Part shown: positions 33,098 to 42,771 of the stretch, one piece after another
How positions within the stretch are numbered: the stretch's first letter is position 1
Layout of the letters: every line of letters starts with the position of its first letter
Source: Azonexaceae bacterium s22
Lineage (GTDB): Bacteria > Pseudomonadota > Gammaproteobacteria > Burkholderiales > Rhodocyclaceae
Direction: 5' to 3'
NCBI GenBank assembly: GCA_016617495.1
Contig: WYCU01000001.1
Location: forward strand, 1 to 64,000
Length of the DNA stretch: 64,000 nt
Notes under the pieces: generated by a model
The model's input: only the letters and a program-made list of their open reading frames with translations
Told to the model about the DNA's origin: nothing
Database searches by the model: none
Program-made: the position numbers and the translations under genes

Positions 33098-33125
33098 AAA
33101 GCGCCCCGGAGTACCGGAGCGCTTT
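33098..33125 (-). terminator. Hairpin after tuf copy 2
   Basis: On the - strand AAAGCGC-TCCGG, loop, CCGG-GGCGCTTT: a strong stem with one bulge, 20 bases after the tuf stop and before tRNA-Trp. The short T-run (TTTGGTTTATC) suggests partial termination or a processing site freeing the tRNA. Confidence 0.6.
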
Positions 33126-33144
33126 ATCTAACTACTACGACGTA

Positions 33145-34335
33145 TTACTCGACGATCTTGGATACGACGCCGGCGCCGACGGTACGACCGCCTTCACGGA
33201 TGGCGAAGCGCAGACCTTCTTCCATGGCGATCGGAGCGATCAGCTTGACGGTCATGGAGATGTTGTCGCCAGGCATAACCATTTCCGTGCCTTCCGGCAG
33301 GGAGATTGCACCGGTCACGTCGGTCGTGCGGAAGTAGAACTGCGGACGGTAGTTGTTGAAGAACGGGGTGTGACGACCACCCTCATCCTTCGACAGAACA
33401 TACACTTCGCCAACAAAGTGGGTGTGCGGTGTGATGGAGCCCGGCTTGCACAGCACCTGGCCGCGCTCAACGTCTTCACGCTTGGTACCGCGCAACAGGG
33501 CACCGATGTTGTCACCAGCCTGACCCTGATCCAGCAGCTTGCGGAACATTTCCACGCCGGTACAGGTGGTCTTTTGGGTCGGACGAATACCAACGATTTC
33601 GATTTCTTCGCCAACCTTGATGATGCCGCGCTCAACACGACCGGTCACAACGGTACCGCGACCGGAGATGGAGAATACGTCTTCCACCGGCATCAGGAAC
33701 GGCTGATCAATTGCGCGCTCCGGCGTCGGAATGTAGGAGTCAAGGGCGTCAGCCAGCTTGAAGATGGCCGGCTCACCGATCGGAGATTGGTCGCCTTCAA
33801 GGGCCTTCAGGGCGGAGCCGTGAATGATCGGGGTGTCATCACCCGGGAAGTCGTACTTGGAGAGCAGCTCGCGCAGCTCCATTTCAACCAGCTCGAGCAG
33901 CTCGGCGTCGTCAACCATGTCGCACTTGTTCATGAACACCAGAACGTACGGCACACCAACCTGACGAGCCAACAGGATGTGCTCACGCGTCTGCGGCATC
34001 GGGCCGTCAGCGGCGGAGCAAACGAGAATGGCGCCATCCATCTGGGCAGCACCGGTAATCATGTTCTTGACGTAGTCAGCGTGACCCGGGCAATCAACGT
34101 GGGCGTAGTGACGGTTTGCAGTTTCGTACTCGACGTGCGCGGTATTGATGGTGATACCGCGAGCCTTCTCTTCCGGCGCAGCATCGATTTCATCGTACTT
34201 CTTGGCAGCGCCGCCAAACTTGGCAGCCAGCACCGTGGTGATCGCTGCCGTCAGCGTGGTCTTGCCGTGGTCAACGTGACCGATCGTACCCACGTTTACG
34301 TGCGGTTTCGTACGCTCGAATTTTTCCTTAGCCAT
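33145..34335 (-). CDS. tuf: Elongation factor Tu, copy 2
   Basis: This 396-residue EF-Tu is identical to the copy at 16574-17764. It follows tRNA-Thr and precedes tRNA-Trp, secE and nusG, the classic tRNA-tufB arrangement. Flanking sequences of the two copies diverge immediately outside the coding region, so concerted evolution, not recent segment duplication, explains the identity. Confidence 0.98.
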   Translation of the reverse strand: MAKEKFERTKPHVNVGTIGHVDHGKTTLTAAITTVLAAKFGGAAKKYDEIDAAPEEKARGITINTAHVEYETANRHYAHVDCPGHADYVKNMITGAAQMDGAILVCSAADGPMPQTREHILLARQVGVPYVLVFMNKCDMVDDAELLELVEMELRELLSKYDFPGDDTPIIHGSALKALEGDQSPIGEPAIFKLADALDSYIPTPERAIDQPFLMPVEDVFSISGRGTVVTGRVERGIIKVGEEIEIVGIRPTQKTTCTGVEMFRKLLDQGQAGDNIGALLRGTKREDVERGQVLCKPGSITPHTHFVGEVYVLSKDEGGRHTPFFNNYRPQFYFRTTDVTGAISLPEGTEMVMPGDNISMTVKLIAPIAMEEGLRFAIREGGRTVGAGVVSKIVE

Positions 34336-34387
34336 TCCAATTCCCCAAAATCAAATAAGCAAAAAAATCAGGATTTAAGCTAATCGG

Positions 34388-34462
<75 letters not shown>

Positions 34463-34491
34463 ATACCTCAAACTCCAGCCGTACCGAAACA

Positions 34492-34565
34492 TGGAGCGGG
34501 TGAAGGGAATCGAACCCTCGTCTTAAGCTTGGAAGGCTTCAGCTCTACCATTGAGCTACACCCGC
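34492..34565 (-). tRNA. trnG: tRNA-Gly (TCC)
   Basis: A 74-base cloverleaf: acceptor GCGGGTG/CACCCGC, D-loop GCTCAATGGTAGAGC, anticodon loop CTTCCAA (TCC), T-arm GAGGGTTCGATTCCCTT, encoded CCA (TGG at 34492-34494). It lies between tRNA-Tyr and tRNA-Thr. Confidence 0.97.
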
Positions 34566-34605
34566 TTAGTCCCTGCCCGCAGCACAAGCCGCTACAGCGT
34601 AAAAC

Positions 34606-34690
<85 letters not shown>

Positions 34691-34703
34691 GGAAGAACTA
34701 AGG

Positions 34704-34732
34704 ATTATCCGGGCAATCGCACTTCTTGTCAA
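34704..34732 (-). promoter_or_regulatory. Sigma-70 promoter of the tRNA-tuf operon
   Basis: On the - strand TTGACA (34727-34732), 17-base spacer, GATAAT (34704-34709). The -35 is a full consensus and the -10 matches at five of six positions. It directly precedes tRNA-Tyr. Confidence 0.85.
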
Positions 34733-34744
34733 CAACCCAGAAAC

Positions 34745-34771
34745 AAAAAAGCCGGCAATGCCGGCTTTTTA
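34745..34771 (-). terminator. Intrinsic terminator after the cytochrome c gene
   Basis: GCCGGCAATGCCGGC with A-run on one side and TTTTT on the other; on the - strand the stem is followed by TTTTTTG. It separates the cytochrome gene from the tRNA operon promoter. Confidence 0.85.
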
Positions 34772-34789
34772 TAGACCTTCTGCCGAAGC

Positions 34790-35104
34790 TTACTTCTGAG
34801 CCAGCACCCAAGTTGCCAGCTTGGTAGCCTCTTCGGGCGTGACATTGTTCGGCGGCATCGGGACCTGACCCCAAACGCCGGAACCACCCGCCTTGATTTT
34901 TGCGGCGAGCGTTGCCACGGCAGCCTTGTCACCTTTGTACTTGGCGGCGACATCCTTGTAGGCCGGGCCAACAAGCTTCTTGTCAACAGCGTGGCAGGAC
35001 ATGCAGTTCTTGGACTTGGCCAGCGCCTCGACATCAGCCTGGGCGTGTGCTTGACCCGCGAAGACGGCACCAGCAGCCATCAGGGCAACATAAACAGCTT
35101 TCAT
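34790..35104 (-). CDS. Periplasmic class I cytochrome c (c5/c551-like)
   Basis: This 104-residue protein has a signal peptide (MKAVYVALMAAGAVFAGQAHA, cut after AHA at about residue 21), one haem site CMSCH at residues 34-38 and a likely axial Met in GQVPMPPNNVTPEEA near residue 81. It is a small soluble electron carrier of the periplasm, probably shuttling between the bc1 complex and oxidases or nitrogen-oxide reductases. It is monocistronic, with its own promoter (35148-35176) and terminator. Confidence 0.88.
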   Translation of the reverse strand: MKAVYVALMAAGAVFAGQAHAQADVEALAKSKNCMSCHAVDKKLVGPAYKDVAAKYKGDKAAVATLAAKIKAGGSGVWGQVPMPPNNVTPEEATKLATWVLAQK

Positions 35105-35147
35105 TCTCTCGCTCCGATTAAGGGTGGTTAGGGAAAATCAGTATGTG

Positions 35148-35176
35148 ATGATAAGCCCCTTCCCAGGGCCTTGCAA
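35148..35176 (-). promoter_or_regulatory. Promoter of the small cytochrome c gene
   Basis: On the - strand TTGCAA (35171-35176), 17-base spacer, TATCAT (35148-35153). The predicted start lies about 37 bases before the ATG. The -10 matches at five of six positions, the -35 at four. Confidence 0.5.
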
Positions 35177-35237
35177 ACCCCGGGATAAGCGCTTGACTGG
35201 CGACCGGTATATATATTCCGAGCCCCTCAAGGACGGA

Positions 35238-37094
35238 CTACCGACGCCGTTGGATTTGGTTGACATCACGCACAGCGCCTTTGTCCGCTGAAGTGGTCAT
35301 GAGCGCATAAGCTTGCAATGCCGCAGAGACGATACGTTCTCGCGCCACCGGTTTCCACGCGGAATCGCCCTTGGACTCCATGAGCGCACGACGGCGAGCG
35401 AGCTCGTCATCACTGACCTTGAGATTGATGCTTCGGTTGGGAATATCGATTTCGACAACATCGCCCTCCTCCACCAGGCCGATTGCACCGCCGTCGGCCG
35501 CTTCCGGCGAAGCATGGCCGATGGAAAGCCCCGATGTCCCGCCTGAGAAACGGCCATCGGTGAGCAACGCACATTCTTTGCCCAGCCCCATCGATTTCAG
35601 ATAGGAAGTCGGATAGAGCATTTCCTGCATGCCCGGACCACCTTTGGGCCCCTCGTAACGGATTACCACAACATCGCCTGCAACGATCTGACCGCCCAGG
35701 ATTGCATCCACCGCGGAATCCTGGCTTTCGAAGACTCGGGCGCGACCGGTGAATTTCCAGATCGATTCATCGACCCCTGCGGTCTTGACGATGCAACCAT
35801 CCAGCGCGATGTTCCCGTAAAGCACCGCCAATCCGCCATCTTGGGAATAGGCGTTGGCCTTGTCACGAATACAGCCGCCGACACGATCCAGATCGAGCTC
35901 GGCATAACGGCGGTCCTGCGAAAAGGCGACCTGCGTTGGCACACCGCCCGGAGCCGCCCTGAAAAACTCATGGACATCCGCCGCGGCTGCGCCTTTGACA
36001 TCGTTGGCGTCAATGGCAGCACCCAGCGTCGGCGCATGCACGGTCGAGACGCCGCGCTCGATCAGGCCGGCGCGCGACAATTCGGCCAGAATTCCCATGA
36101 TGCCGCCGGCGCGATGAACATCTTCAATATGGTATTTCTGGGTTGCCGGGGCAACTTTGGCCAGACAAGGCGTACGGCGCGAAATGCGATCGATATCTGC
36201 CATGGTGAAATCAACCTCGGCTTCGCGTGCGGTCGCCAACAGATGGAGCACGGTGTTGGTCGACCCCCCCATGGCGACGTCGAGCGTCATGGCGTTTTCG
36301 AAGGCCGCTTTTGTCGCAATGGCGCGCGGCAGGACGGAGAAATCGTCCTGTTCGTAATAGCGCTTGCACAGTTCGACAGCGAGCCGCCCGGCGCGCAGGA
36401 AGAGCTGCTTGCGATCCGCATGCGTCGCGACCACCGTACCGTTGCCCGGCAATGACAGACCCAGGGCTTCCGTCAGACAGTTCATCGAATTTGCGGTAAA
36501 CATACCGGAGCAGGAACCGCAGGTCGGGCAAGCGGAGCGCTCAAATTCGTCAACTTCCGCATCGGAAACGCTCTTGTCGCCGGCCTTGATCATGGCGTCA
36601 ATCAGGTCGACCTTGATTATCTGATCCTTCCAGCTCACCTTGCCGGCTTCCATTGGGCCACCGGAAACAAACACCACCGGGATATTGAGACGCATCGCAG
36701 CCATCAGCATCCCCGGGGTGATCTTGTCGCAATTCGAAATGCAGACCATCGCATCTGCGCAATGGGCATTAACCATGTATTCCACAGAATCCGCGATCAG
36801 GTCGCGACTGGGCAGCGAGTAGAGCATGCCGCCGTGGCCCATGGCGATGCCGTCGTCGATCGCGATCGTGTTGAATTCCTTGGCAATGCCACCGGCCGCT
36901 TCGATTTCACGCGCCACCATCTGGCCAAGATCCTTCAGGTGGACATGCCCAGGAACAAATTGCGTGAAGGAATTGACGACGGCAATGATCGGCTTGCCGA
37001 AATCGCCGTCCTTCATGCCGGTCGCGCGCCACAGGGCGCGCGCGCCGGCCATGTTACGGCCATGGGTCGAGGTGCGGGAACGATACTGAGGCAT
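35238..37094 (-). CDS. ilvD: Dihydroxy-acid dehydratase
   Basis: This 618-residue enzyme from [20 protein letters not shown] converts 2,3-dihydroxy-isovalerate and -methylvalerate to the keto acids of valine and isoleucine synthesis. Cluster-ligand cysteines are seen in [11 protein letters not shown] and [18 protein letters not shown]. The start at 37094 removes 34 non-conserved residues of a longer frame that would run into lgt. It is divergent from lgt across 86 bases. Confidence 0.95.
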   Translation of the reverse strand: MPQYRSRTSTHGRNMAGARALWRATGMKDGDFGKPIIAVVNSFTQFVPGHVHLKDLGQMVAREIEAAGGIAKEFNTIAIDDGIAMGHGGMLYSLPSRDLIADSVEYMVNAHCADAMVCISNCDKITPGMLMAAMRLNIPVVFVSGGPMEAGKVSWKDQIIKVDLIDAMIKAGDKSVSDAEVDEFERSACPTCGSCSGMFTANSMNCLTEALGLSLPGNGTVVATHADRKQLFLRAGRLAVELCKRYYEQDDFSVLPRAIATKAAFENAMTLDVAMGGSTNTVLHLLATAREAEVDFTMADIDRISRRTPCLAKVAPATQKYHIEDVHRAGGIMGILAELSRAGLIERGVSTVHAPTLGAAIDANDVKGAAAADVHEFFRAAPGGVPTQVAFSQDRRYAELDLDRVGGCIRDKANAYSQDGGLAVLYGNIALDGCIVKTAGVDESIWKFTGRARVFESQDSAVDAILGGQIVAGDVVVIRYEGPKGGPGMQEMLYPTSYLKSMGLGKECALLTDGRFSGGTSGLSIGHASPEAADGGAIGLVEEGDVVEIDIPNRSINLKVSDDELARRRALMESKGDSAWKPVARERIVSAALQAYALMTTSADKGAVRDVNQIQRRR

Positions 37095-37144
37095 GACTCT
37101 CTCCGTGCAATCAGGGCGCCGCCGATCTGTCACGGGGCGCGAAC

Positions 37145-37150
37145 TATAAT
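37145..37150 (+). promoter_or_regulatory. Possible -10 element of lgt
   Basis: TATAAT followed by CGGAC, 31 bases before the lgt ATG, in the 86-base divergent region with ilvD. No convincing -35 is seen at 16-18 bases. Confidence 0.4.
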
Positions 37151-37180
37151 CGGACAATTCTAGCCCACTCTTGGTTCGCA

Positions 37181-37972
37181 ATGCTCCTCCATCCACAATT
37201 CGACCCCGTTGCCTTTTCCATCGGCCCGCTCTCTGTACGTTGGTATGGATTGATGTATCTCGCGGCGTTCGCCCAATTCCTATTGCTCGGACGCTATCGG
37301 ATCGCCACGCGCCCCGGCCCGATCAACAAAGCACAACTGGACGATCTGCTGTTCTACGGCATGCTGGGTGTCATCGTTGGCGGCCGACTGGGGCAGGTCT
37401 TGTTTTACGAACCGGGCTACTACCTGGCCAACCCACTGGAAATCGTCGCTGTCTGGAAGGGTGGCATGTCGTTTCATGGCGGCTTTCTCGGCGTCCTCGT
37501 CGCGATGGCCCTTTGGTCACGCAAACATCGGGTCGCGTGGCTGGATGTCACCGACTTCATTGCACCGCTGGTGCCGCTGGGCCTTGCCGCCGGACGCGTT
37601 GGCAACTTTATCAACGGCGAACTCTGGGGTCGTGTCGCGGATGCCCACCTGCCTTGGGCAATGGCCTTTCCCCAATCCGGTGACGTTCTCCCTCGACACC
37701 CTTCGCAGCTCTATCATGTCGGGCTCGAGGGGCTGACCTTGTTTGCCCTCCTGTGGCTCTACAGTGCTCGCCCACGGCCGCAAGGCGCCGTCTCGGGCAC
37801 ATTCCTGATCGGCTATGGCGCTTTCCGCTTCATCACGGAATATTTTCGCGAACCGGACCACGGTATTTTCGGGGTGTCTTACACCATCAGCATGGGGCAG
37901 TGGCTCTCGTTGCCGATGATCCTGATCGGCCTGGCGTTGTTGGTGACCGCCCTGCGCAGGAAACCCCTATAA
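37181..37972 (+). CDS. lgt: Prolipoprotein diacylglyceryl transferase
   Basis: This 263-residue inner-membrane enzyme with seven membrane segments transfers diacylglycerol to the lipobox cysteine of prolipoproteins. The Lgt signature [14 protein letters not shown] lies near residues 139-152 and the H-G-G-F-L-G block near residue 98. Its substrates in this window would include the lipoproteins at 42768, 53062 and 56339. Confidence 0.96.
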   Translation: MLLHPQFDPVAFSIGPLSVRWYGLMYLAAFAQFLLLGRYRIATRPGPINKAQLDDLLFYGMLGVIVGGRLGQVLFYEPGYYLANPLEIVAVWKGGMSFHGGFLGVLVAMALWSRKHRVAWLDVTDFIAPLVPLGLAAGRVGNFINGELWGRVADAHLPWAMAFPQSGDVLPRHPSQLYHVGLEGLTLFALLWLYSARPRPQGAVSGTFLIGYGAFRFITEYFREPDHGIFGVSYTISMGQWLSLPMILIGLALLVTALRRKPL

Positions 37973-37973
37973 T
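37968..37973 (+). promoter_or_regulatory. Possible -10 element of the VOC gene
   Basis: TATAAT overlaps the lgt stop codon, 40 bases before the downstream ATG at 38013. A -35 is not convincing, so the gene may instead be read through from lgt. Confidence 0.35.
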
Positions 37974-38012
37974 TATGGATTACGTCATTCACTTCACGAC
38001 AGGAATCCTCTC

Positions 38013-38489
38013 ATGACACGTCCATTCAAGGTTCTCGGCATCCAGCAAATTGCCATTGGCGGCCCTTCGAAAGACAAACTGCGCACCCTGTGGGTCGACA
38101 TGTTCGGGCTGGAAGTGACCAGTACGTTTGTCTCGGAGCGTGAAAACGTGGATGAAGACATCTGTGCCATGGGCAGTGGGCCGTTCAAGGTGGAAGTCGA
38201 TCTGATGCAACCGCTGGACCCCGAGAAAAAGCCGGCGGTTCACACCACGCCGCTCAACCATGTTGGACTCTGGATCGACGATCTGCCCAAGGCCGTCGAA
38301 TGGCTCTCCGCACAGGGGGTGCGTTTTGCCCCCGGGGGCATCCGCAAGGGTGCGGCCGGATTCGACATCACCTTCCTGCACCCCAAGGGCAACGACGAGT
38401 TTCCGATCGGCGGCGAAGGCGTATTGATTGAACTCGTTCAGGCACCGCCGGAAGTCGTCACTGCGTTTGCCAAACTTGCCGCGGGTTGA
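38013..38489 (+). CDS. VOC-family (glyoxalase-like) metalloprotein
   Basis: This 158-residue protein has two beta-alpha-beta-beta-beta modules of the vicinal-oxygen-chelate fold. The second module shows [16 protein letters not shown] (about residues 88-103), and the family glutamate lies in EGVLIELVQ near the end. The first module begins IQQIAIGG, where methylmalonyl-CoA epimerases and glyoxalases usually have a metal-binding His. Substrate is unknown; a CoA-ester epimerase or lyase is possible. It stands 40 bases after lgt. Confidence 0.8.
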   Translation: MTRPFKVLGIQQIAIGGPSKDKLRTLWVDMFGLEVTSTFVSERENVDEDICAMGSGPFKVEVDLMQPLDPEKKPAVHTTPLNHVGLWIDDLPKAVEWLSAQGVRFAPGGIRKGAAGFDITFLHPKGNDEFPIGGEGVLIELVQAPPEVVTAFAKLAAG

Positions 38490-38510
38490 TCGCTGCGTTT
38501 AACGTCATTT

Positions 38511-38553
38511 CAGGGCGTTTGTCGCGGTCGACGCCCTGAAAATGGCAAAAATC
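38511..38553 (+). repeat. Dispersed intergenic repeat, copy A
   Basis: The shared 14-mer TTGTCGCGGTCGAC lies at 38519-38532, inside an 8-bp hairpin (CAGGGCGT 38511-38518 with ACGCCCTG 38531-38538), followed by GAAAATGGCAAAAATC. It starts 21 bases after the VOC stop, between convergent genes, and may also act as terminator. The tail is shared with the copy at 57758. Confidence 0.75.
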
Positions 38554-38584
38554 GTTTGCCCGCGATTTCGTGAATTATCGCGAT

Positions 38585-39208
38585 TCAGTGCGCTGCCGTT
38601 GTCGGCAACAGCGTCTGCAAGCGGCGGGCTGCGCTGTCGGCACGGCGGCGCGCTTCATCGGCTTCATACTCAACGAGTGCCAGCGTCACCAGATTGGCGA
38701 TGGCGTGGGCAAACAGGCGGTGAACGGGCGACCACAATTCAGGGGTCCCCTCTTGTTCGAAGGAAAGCACCCCCTGCAATTCGCCCCGGATGTGGATTGG
38801 GGTATCGAGCACCGCGCTGACCCGTTGATGGCGTAAGTAAATCAACGCCAGTTCGGCTGTTGCCGGATGACTATTCACGTCATCGGCAACGATGCAGGAC
38901 TCTGTCCTCAAGGCCGAAAAATAAGCCGGAAAATCTTCAGCCTGTAAGCAATCGCCTTTGGCATGGCGCCCCGAAACCAGACTGAACGATTCGATGCAGC
39001 ACAACTCCTGCCCGTCCGCACTCAAGGCGCGAATACTGACTCGTGTGACGCCCGACATGCGTGCCGCAGCTTCGGCGATGATGCTCAGCGCCATATCCAG
39101 CGACGCCTCGCGGAAGTAGGCGCCGCGCGACAGACGGGCGATACCGTCCTGCAATTCGGCGGGTGTGGCGAGCCCGGGGAACGGGCGAGATAGTTGCAGT
39201 AGATCCAT
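38585..39208 (-). CDS. GAF-domain protein
   Basis: This 207-residue soluble protein is mostly a single GAF domain (residues about 25-185). It has the pattern RVSIRALSADGQELCCIESF, then DTPIHIRGELQGVLSFEQEG near residues 137-156. There is no attached kinase, GGDEF or HTH domain. Such stand-alone GAF proteins bind small ligands or mediate signalling; ligand unknown. The gene stands alone between two intergenic regions. Confidence 0.75.
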   Translation of the reverse strand: MDLLQLSRPFPGLATPAELQDGIARLSRGAYFREASLDMALSIIAEAAARMSGVTRVSIRALSADGQELCCIESFSLVSGRHAKGDCLQAEDFPAYFSALRTESCIVADDVNSHPATAELALIYLRHQRVSAVLDTPIHIRGELQGVLSFEQEGTPELWSPVHRLFAHAIANLVTLALVEYEADEARRRADSAARRLQTLLPTTAAH

Positions 39209-39328
39209 CGACGACAGAGCCGGTGACCAAAACAGCCAATAAGTGGCGAATGATCCCGATTCTAGGAAATCGACAGAAACTCAGCCGTGAAATGCGCCAC
39301 ATTCCCCGACAAACGTCATAGCCGAAGC

Positions 39329-39664
39329 TCAGTTGGGACCGGGCATCGTCTTGAAAACGAAGGCAGCCCGCTCGACATCGGTGACCCATACCAATCCGTC
39401 ACCGTAATGGCCGGTTTGTGCGATATCGGTAATGCGTTGAAAAATAGCCTCCGCGACATCGTCCGGCGCCACGATTTCGATGCGCACCTTGGGCGAATAA
39501 TCCGTCAGCTCGTCGCGGATGCGCTGCCGGACGACGTGCCGCGACGGCGCGCTGCACCCCTCGACCTTGGCCACCGTCATCCCGGGAAATCCGGGCAGCG
39601 CCATCAATGCATCGCGCAGCGCTGGCAATTTGTTGGGGCGAATCACGGCTTTGATTTCTTTCAT
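39329..39664 (-). CDS. PII-like signalling protein linked to metal efflux (PII-NG type)
   Basis: This 111-residue protein has the PII ferredoxin-like fold: MKEIKAVIRPNKLPALRDAL at the start and TGHYGDGLVWVTDVE (matching the PII C-terminal signature TGxxGDG) near residues 84-98. The T-loop region lacks the uridylylated GYGRQ-type Tyr motif of GlnB. Its ATG overlaps the stop of the RND pump gene, so it is the last gene of the efflux operon. It probably senses nucleotide or metal and modulates the pump, not nitrogen metabolism. Confidence 0.82.
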   Translation of the reverse strand: MKEIKAVIRPNKLPALRDALMALPGFPGMTVAKVEGCSAPSRHVVRQRIRDELTDYSPKVRIEIVAPDDVAEAIFQRITDIAQTGHYGDGLVWVTDVERAAFVFKTMPGPN

Positions 39665-42600
39665 GCTTCGCTCTCCTCATCGTCGAACCAGCGATAAATG
39701 GTAGGCAACACGACCAGTGTCAGCAGGGTCGAGGTAATCAGTCCGCCAATGACGACAATCGCCAACGGTCGCTGAACTTCCGAACCCGGCCCCGTGGAAA
39801 ACAGGAAGGGAATCAGGCCAAGCATGGCCACCGTCGCCGTCATCATGACCGGGCGGAAACGCAAGGTCGCCCCCTCCACCACGGCATCGCGCACACTCCG
39901 CCCCTCCTCGCGCAAGCCGCGAATATACGACACGAGGACGACCCCGTTGAGCACGGCAATGCCCCAGAGTGCAATGAATCCCACCGACGCCGGAACCGAA
40001 AGGTATTCACCGGTCAGGAATAATCCAATCACACCCCCGATGGAGGCAAAAGGCAGCACGGTGATGATCAGCGTGGCGAAACGCAGCGAGTTGAACAACA
40101 GGAAGAGCAGGAAAAAGATAGCGGCAATGGTGATCGGGATAATGACCATCAGATGCCCCAAGGCCCGCTCCATGTTCTGGAACTGACCACCCCATTCGAG
40201 GTAATAGCCCTCGGGCAGGCGGACCTGTCTGCCGACCTTTTCCTGCAATTCAGCGACAAAACCGCCCAGGTCACGGTCCTTGACGTTCACGCCCACCACA
40301 ATGCGGCGCTTGCCGAGTTCCCGCGAAATCTGCGCCGGGCCATCCAGAACACGAATCCTGGCCACGTCCGCCAGGCGAACCTGCGCGCCATTGGGCGAGG
40401 TGATCAGGATATTGGAGATGGTTTCAATATTGCCGCGGAAACGTTCGGGCAAGCGAACAGCAGCAGGGAACCGTCTTTCGCCCTCATAAATTTCGGTCAC
40501 GACCTTGCCGCCGATGGCCGTCTCGATGATGTCGTTGACGTCGGCCACGTTCATGCCGAGCCGGGCAATGGCCTGACGATCGATTTCCACCGTCAGGTAT
40601 TGCTGCCCGCTCACGCGCTCTATACGCAAATCCTGAGCGCCATTCAGCGACTGCGCTACTTTTCCGATCTGTGCGGCCACGCGTTTCAATTGATCCAGAT
40701 CGTCACCAAACACCTTGACAGCAATATCCGAACGTACGCCAGTAACCATTTCTGCAACCCTGGCAGAGATCGGTTGTGCCATCACAATCTGGACCCCAGG
40801 AACCACTTTTAGTTTGTCACGAATTGCATTCTGAATCTCCTCCTGAGACCAATCGTCTGGCCACTGCTCACGAGGAAGCAGACTAACAATCGGTGTTGAT
40901 TCATTCTGCCCTTGGGGGTCAGCAGGAGATTCGCCACGCCCCACACTCGAAACCACGGACTTCACACCTGGAACCTGGGTTACCAAGCGCATTGCCTCCA
41001 TTTCCATCTTGATGGATTCATCTAAGGAAATGTTTGGCACTCGAATCACATTCGGCACAATTGAACCTTCCTTCATTTCCGGAATGAAGGCCGTACCCAG
41101 AAATGGGAGCAGCGCAATCGCCAACACAAATGCCCCAACAGCGGCAGCAATTGTCTTGCGTTCATTCCCCAGCGCCCAGTGCAGCATTTTGAGATAACGC
41201 TGCTTCATGGCCGCAATCAGGCGGGTATCGTGGTCGCCGTCGTGTGCCGGTGGCTTGAGCATGTAGGTCGACATTACCGGCGTCAGTGTCAGCGACAGGA
41301 TCAGGGAAATCCCAAGCGCAATGGCAATGGTGTAGGCCAGCGGGGCAAACATCTTCCCTTCCATGCCCTGAAGCGTCATGAGCGGCAGGAAGACGAGGAT
41401 GATGATACCGACGCCGAAAATGACCGGTGTCGCCACTTCAACAACCGCACGCAAGATGATGCGCGTCGGATTTTCCCCTGTTTTCGCCGCCCGGCCCAAT
41501 TGAAGGAAGGCGTTTTCGACCACCACCACCGATCCGTCGACCATCAGGCCGATGGCAATGGCCAGCCCCCCCAGCGACATGAGGTTGGCTGAAATGCCCA
41601 GATGGTTCATCGCCATGAACGTCAGCAGCGGCGTCAGAATCAGCGTTCCCACGACAATCAGCGACGAACGCACATCGCCGAGGAACAGGAAGAGCACCAC
41701 GATCACCAGCAGCACGCCTTCCAGCAGCACCTTGGTCACCGTCCACAAGGCGGCATCGACGAGTTCGGAACGGTCATAGAACGGTTCGATCTTCAAGCCA
41801 TCCGGCAGCATGCGCTTGCTGTTGATTTCCTCGACCCGTGCCTTGATCCGTCCCACGACCTCCTTGGCATTGCCGCCGGCGATCATCATCACTACGCCGC
41901 CGACCGATTCAGTCACACCGTTCTTGACCAGCGCGCCCTGCCGCACCTCGTGCCCGATCTGCACCTCGGCGACGTCGCGGACATACACCGGCACCCCATC
42001 GCGCTCCTTCAGCACGATGGCCCGCAGATCCTCCTGATCGCGGATCAGGCCGATGCCACGGATCAGGTATTGCTCGGCATACTGCGGCAAGACGCCCCCC
42101 CCGGCATTGGCATTGTTCCGGCCGACGGCCTGATACACATCGGCAATCGACAAGCCGAAATGGTGCAATTTATCTGGATTGACCAACACCTGGTATTGGC
42201 GCGCAAAACCGCCTTGCGAGTTGATCTCGGCCACGCCGGGAATCGAACGCAGCAGCGGCCGCACCACCCAATCCTGCACGATGCGGCGCTGCATCAACTC
42301 GGCTTCCGTGAGGGCGCGATCGCCATCGTCCGGGCGCTCCAGGGTGTATTGGTAAACCTCGCCCAAGCCGGTCGACACCGGGCCAAGCACCGGCGTGATG
42401 CCCATCGGCAGACGCGAACCCACTTCCAGCAGGCGCTCCATGACCAGTTGGCGTGCGAAATAGACATCCGTCTTGTCGTTGAATACCAGCGTAATCAGGG
42501 ACAAACCCGGTTTGTTCAGGGAACGCATTTCCTCCAGCCCGGGCAGGCCGGTCATGGCCACTTCCAGCGGCACGGTTGCAAAGCGCTCCACCTCCTCCGG

Positions 42601-42771
42601 AGAACGCCCCGGCGCTTCAGTGGCGATCTGCACCTGGACGTTGGTGACATCCGGAAACGCGTCTACCGAAAGGCGTTGGGCGGCATTGAGCCCGAACAGG
42701 AAAAGCACGGCGGCAATCACCGCCACCACCAGCCGCTGCTTGAGCGCGGCGCGGATCAGGGATTCGATCAC
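39661..42771 (-). CDS. Heavy-metal RND efflux pump, CzcA/CusA family
   Basis: This 1036-residue inner-membrane proton antiporter has twelve membrane segments and two large periplasmic loops. The TM4 motif reads AIGLMVDGSVVVVENAF, mixing the AIG start usual in monovalent-metal pumps with the DG of divalent-metal pumps. The CusA methionines of the periplasmic cleft appear to be missing (ARVAEMVTGVRSDIAVKV is Czc-like), so Zn/Co/Cd/Ni is more likely than Cu/Ag. Overlaps with both neighbours (4 bases each) show tight coupling. Confidence 0.92.
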   Translation of the reverse strand: MIESLIRAALKQRLVVAVIAAVLFLFGLNAAQRLSVDAFPDVTNVQVQIATEAPGRSPEEVERFATVPLEVAMTGLPGLEEMRSLNKPGLSLITLVFNDKTDVYFARQLVMERLLEVGSRLPMGITPVLGPVSTGLGEVYQYTLERPDDGDRALTEAELMQRRIVQDWVVRPLLRSIPGVAEINSQGGFARQYQVLVNPDKLHHFGLSIADVYQAVGRNNANAGGGVLPQYAEQYLIRGIGLIRDQEDLRAIVLKERDGVPVYVRDVAEVQIGHEVRQGALVKNGVTESVGGVVMMIAGGNAKEVVGRIKARVEEINSKRMLPDGLKIEPFYDRSELVDAALWTVTKVLLEGVLLVIVVLFLFLGDVRSSLIVVGTLILTPLLTFMAMNHLGISANLMSLGGLAIAIGLMVDGSVVVVENAFLQLGRAAKTGENPTRIILRAVVEVATPVIFGVGIIILVFLPLMTLQGMEGKMFAPLAYTIAIALGISLILSLTLTPVMSTYMLKPPAHDGDHDTRLIAAMKQRYLKMLHWALGNERKTIAAAVGAFVLAIALLPFLGTAFIPEMKEGSIVPNVIRVPNISLDESIKMEMEAMRLVTQVPGVKSVVSSVGRGESPADPQGQNESTPIVSLLPREQWPDDWSQEEIQNAIRDKLKVVPGVQIVMAQPISARVAEMVTGVRSDIAVKVFGDDLDQLKRVAAQIGKVAQSLNGAQDLRIERVSGQQYLTVEIDRQAIARLGMNVADVNDIIETAIGGKVVTEIYEGERRFPAAVRLPERFRGNIETISNILITSPNGAQVRLADVARIRVLDGPAQISRELGKRRIVVGVNVKDRDLGGFVAELQEKVGRQVRLPEGYYLEWGGQFQNMERALGHLMVIIPITIAAIFFLLFLLFNSLRFATLIITVLPFASIGGVIGLFLTGEYLSVPASVGFIALWGIAVLNGVVLVSYIRGLREEGRSVRDAVVEGATLRFRPVMMTATVAMLGLIPFLFSTGPGSEVQRPLAIVVIGGLITSTLLTLVVLPTIYRWFDDEESEA

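Noticed and set aside
32986-33099. Amino-terminal extension of secE
   Set aside because: The extra codons are the tRNA-Trp gene read as protein; the family start is MADKIKF.
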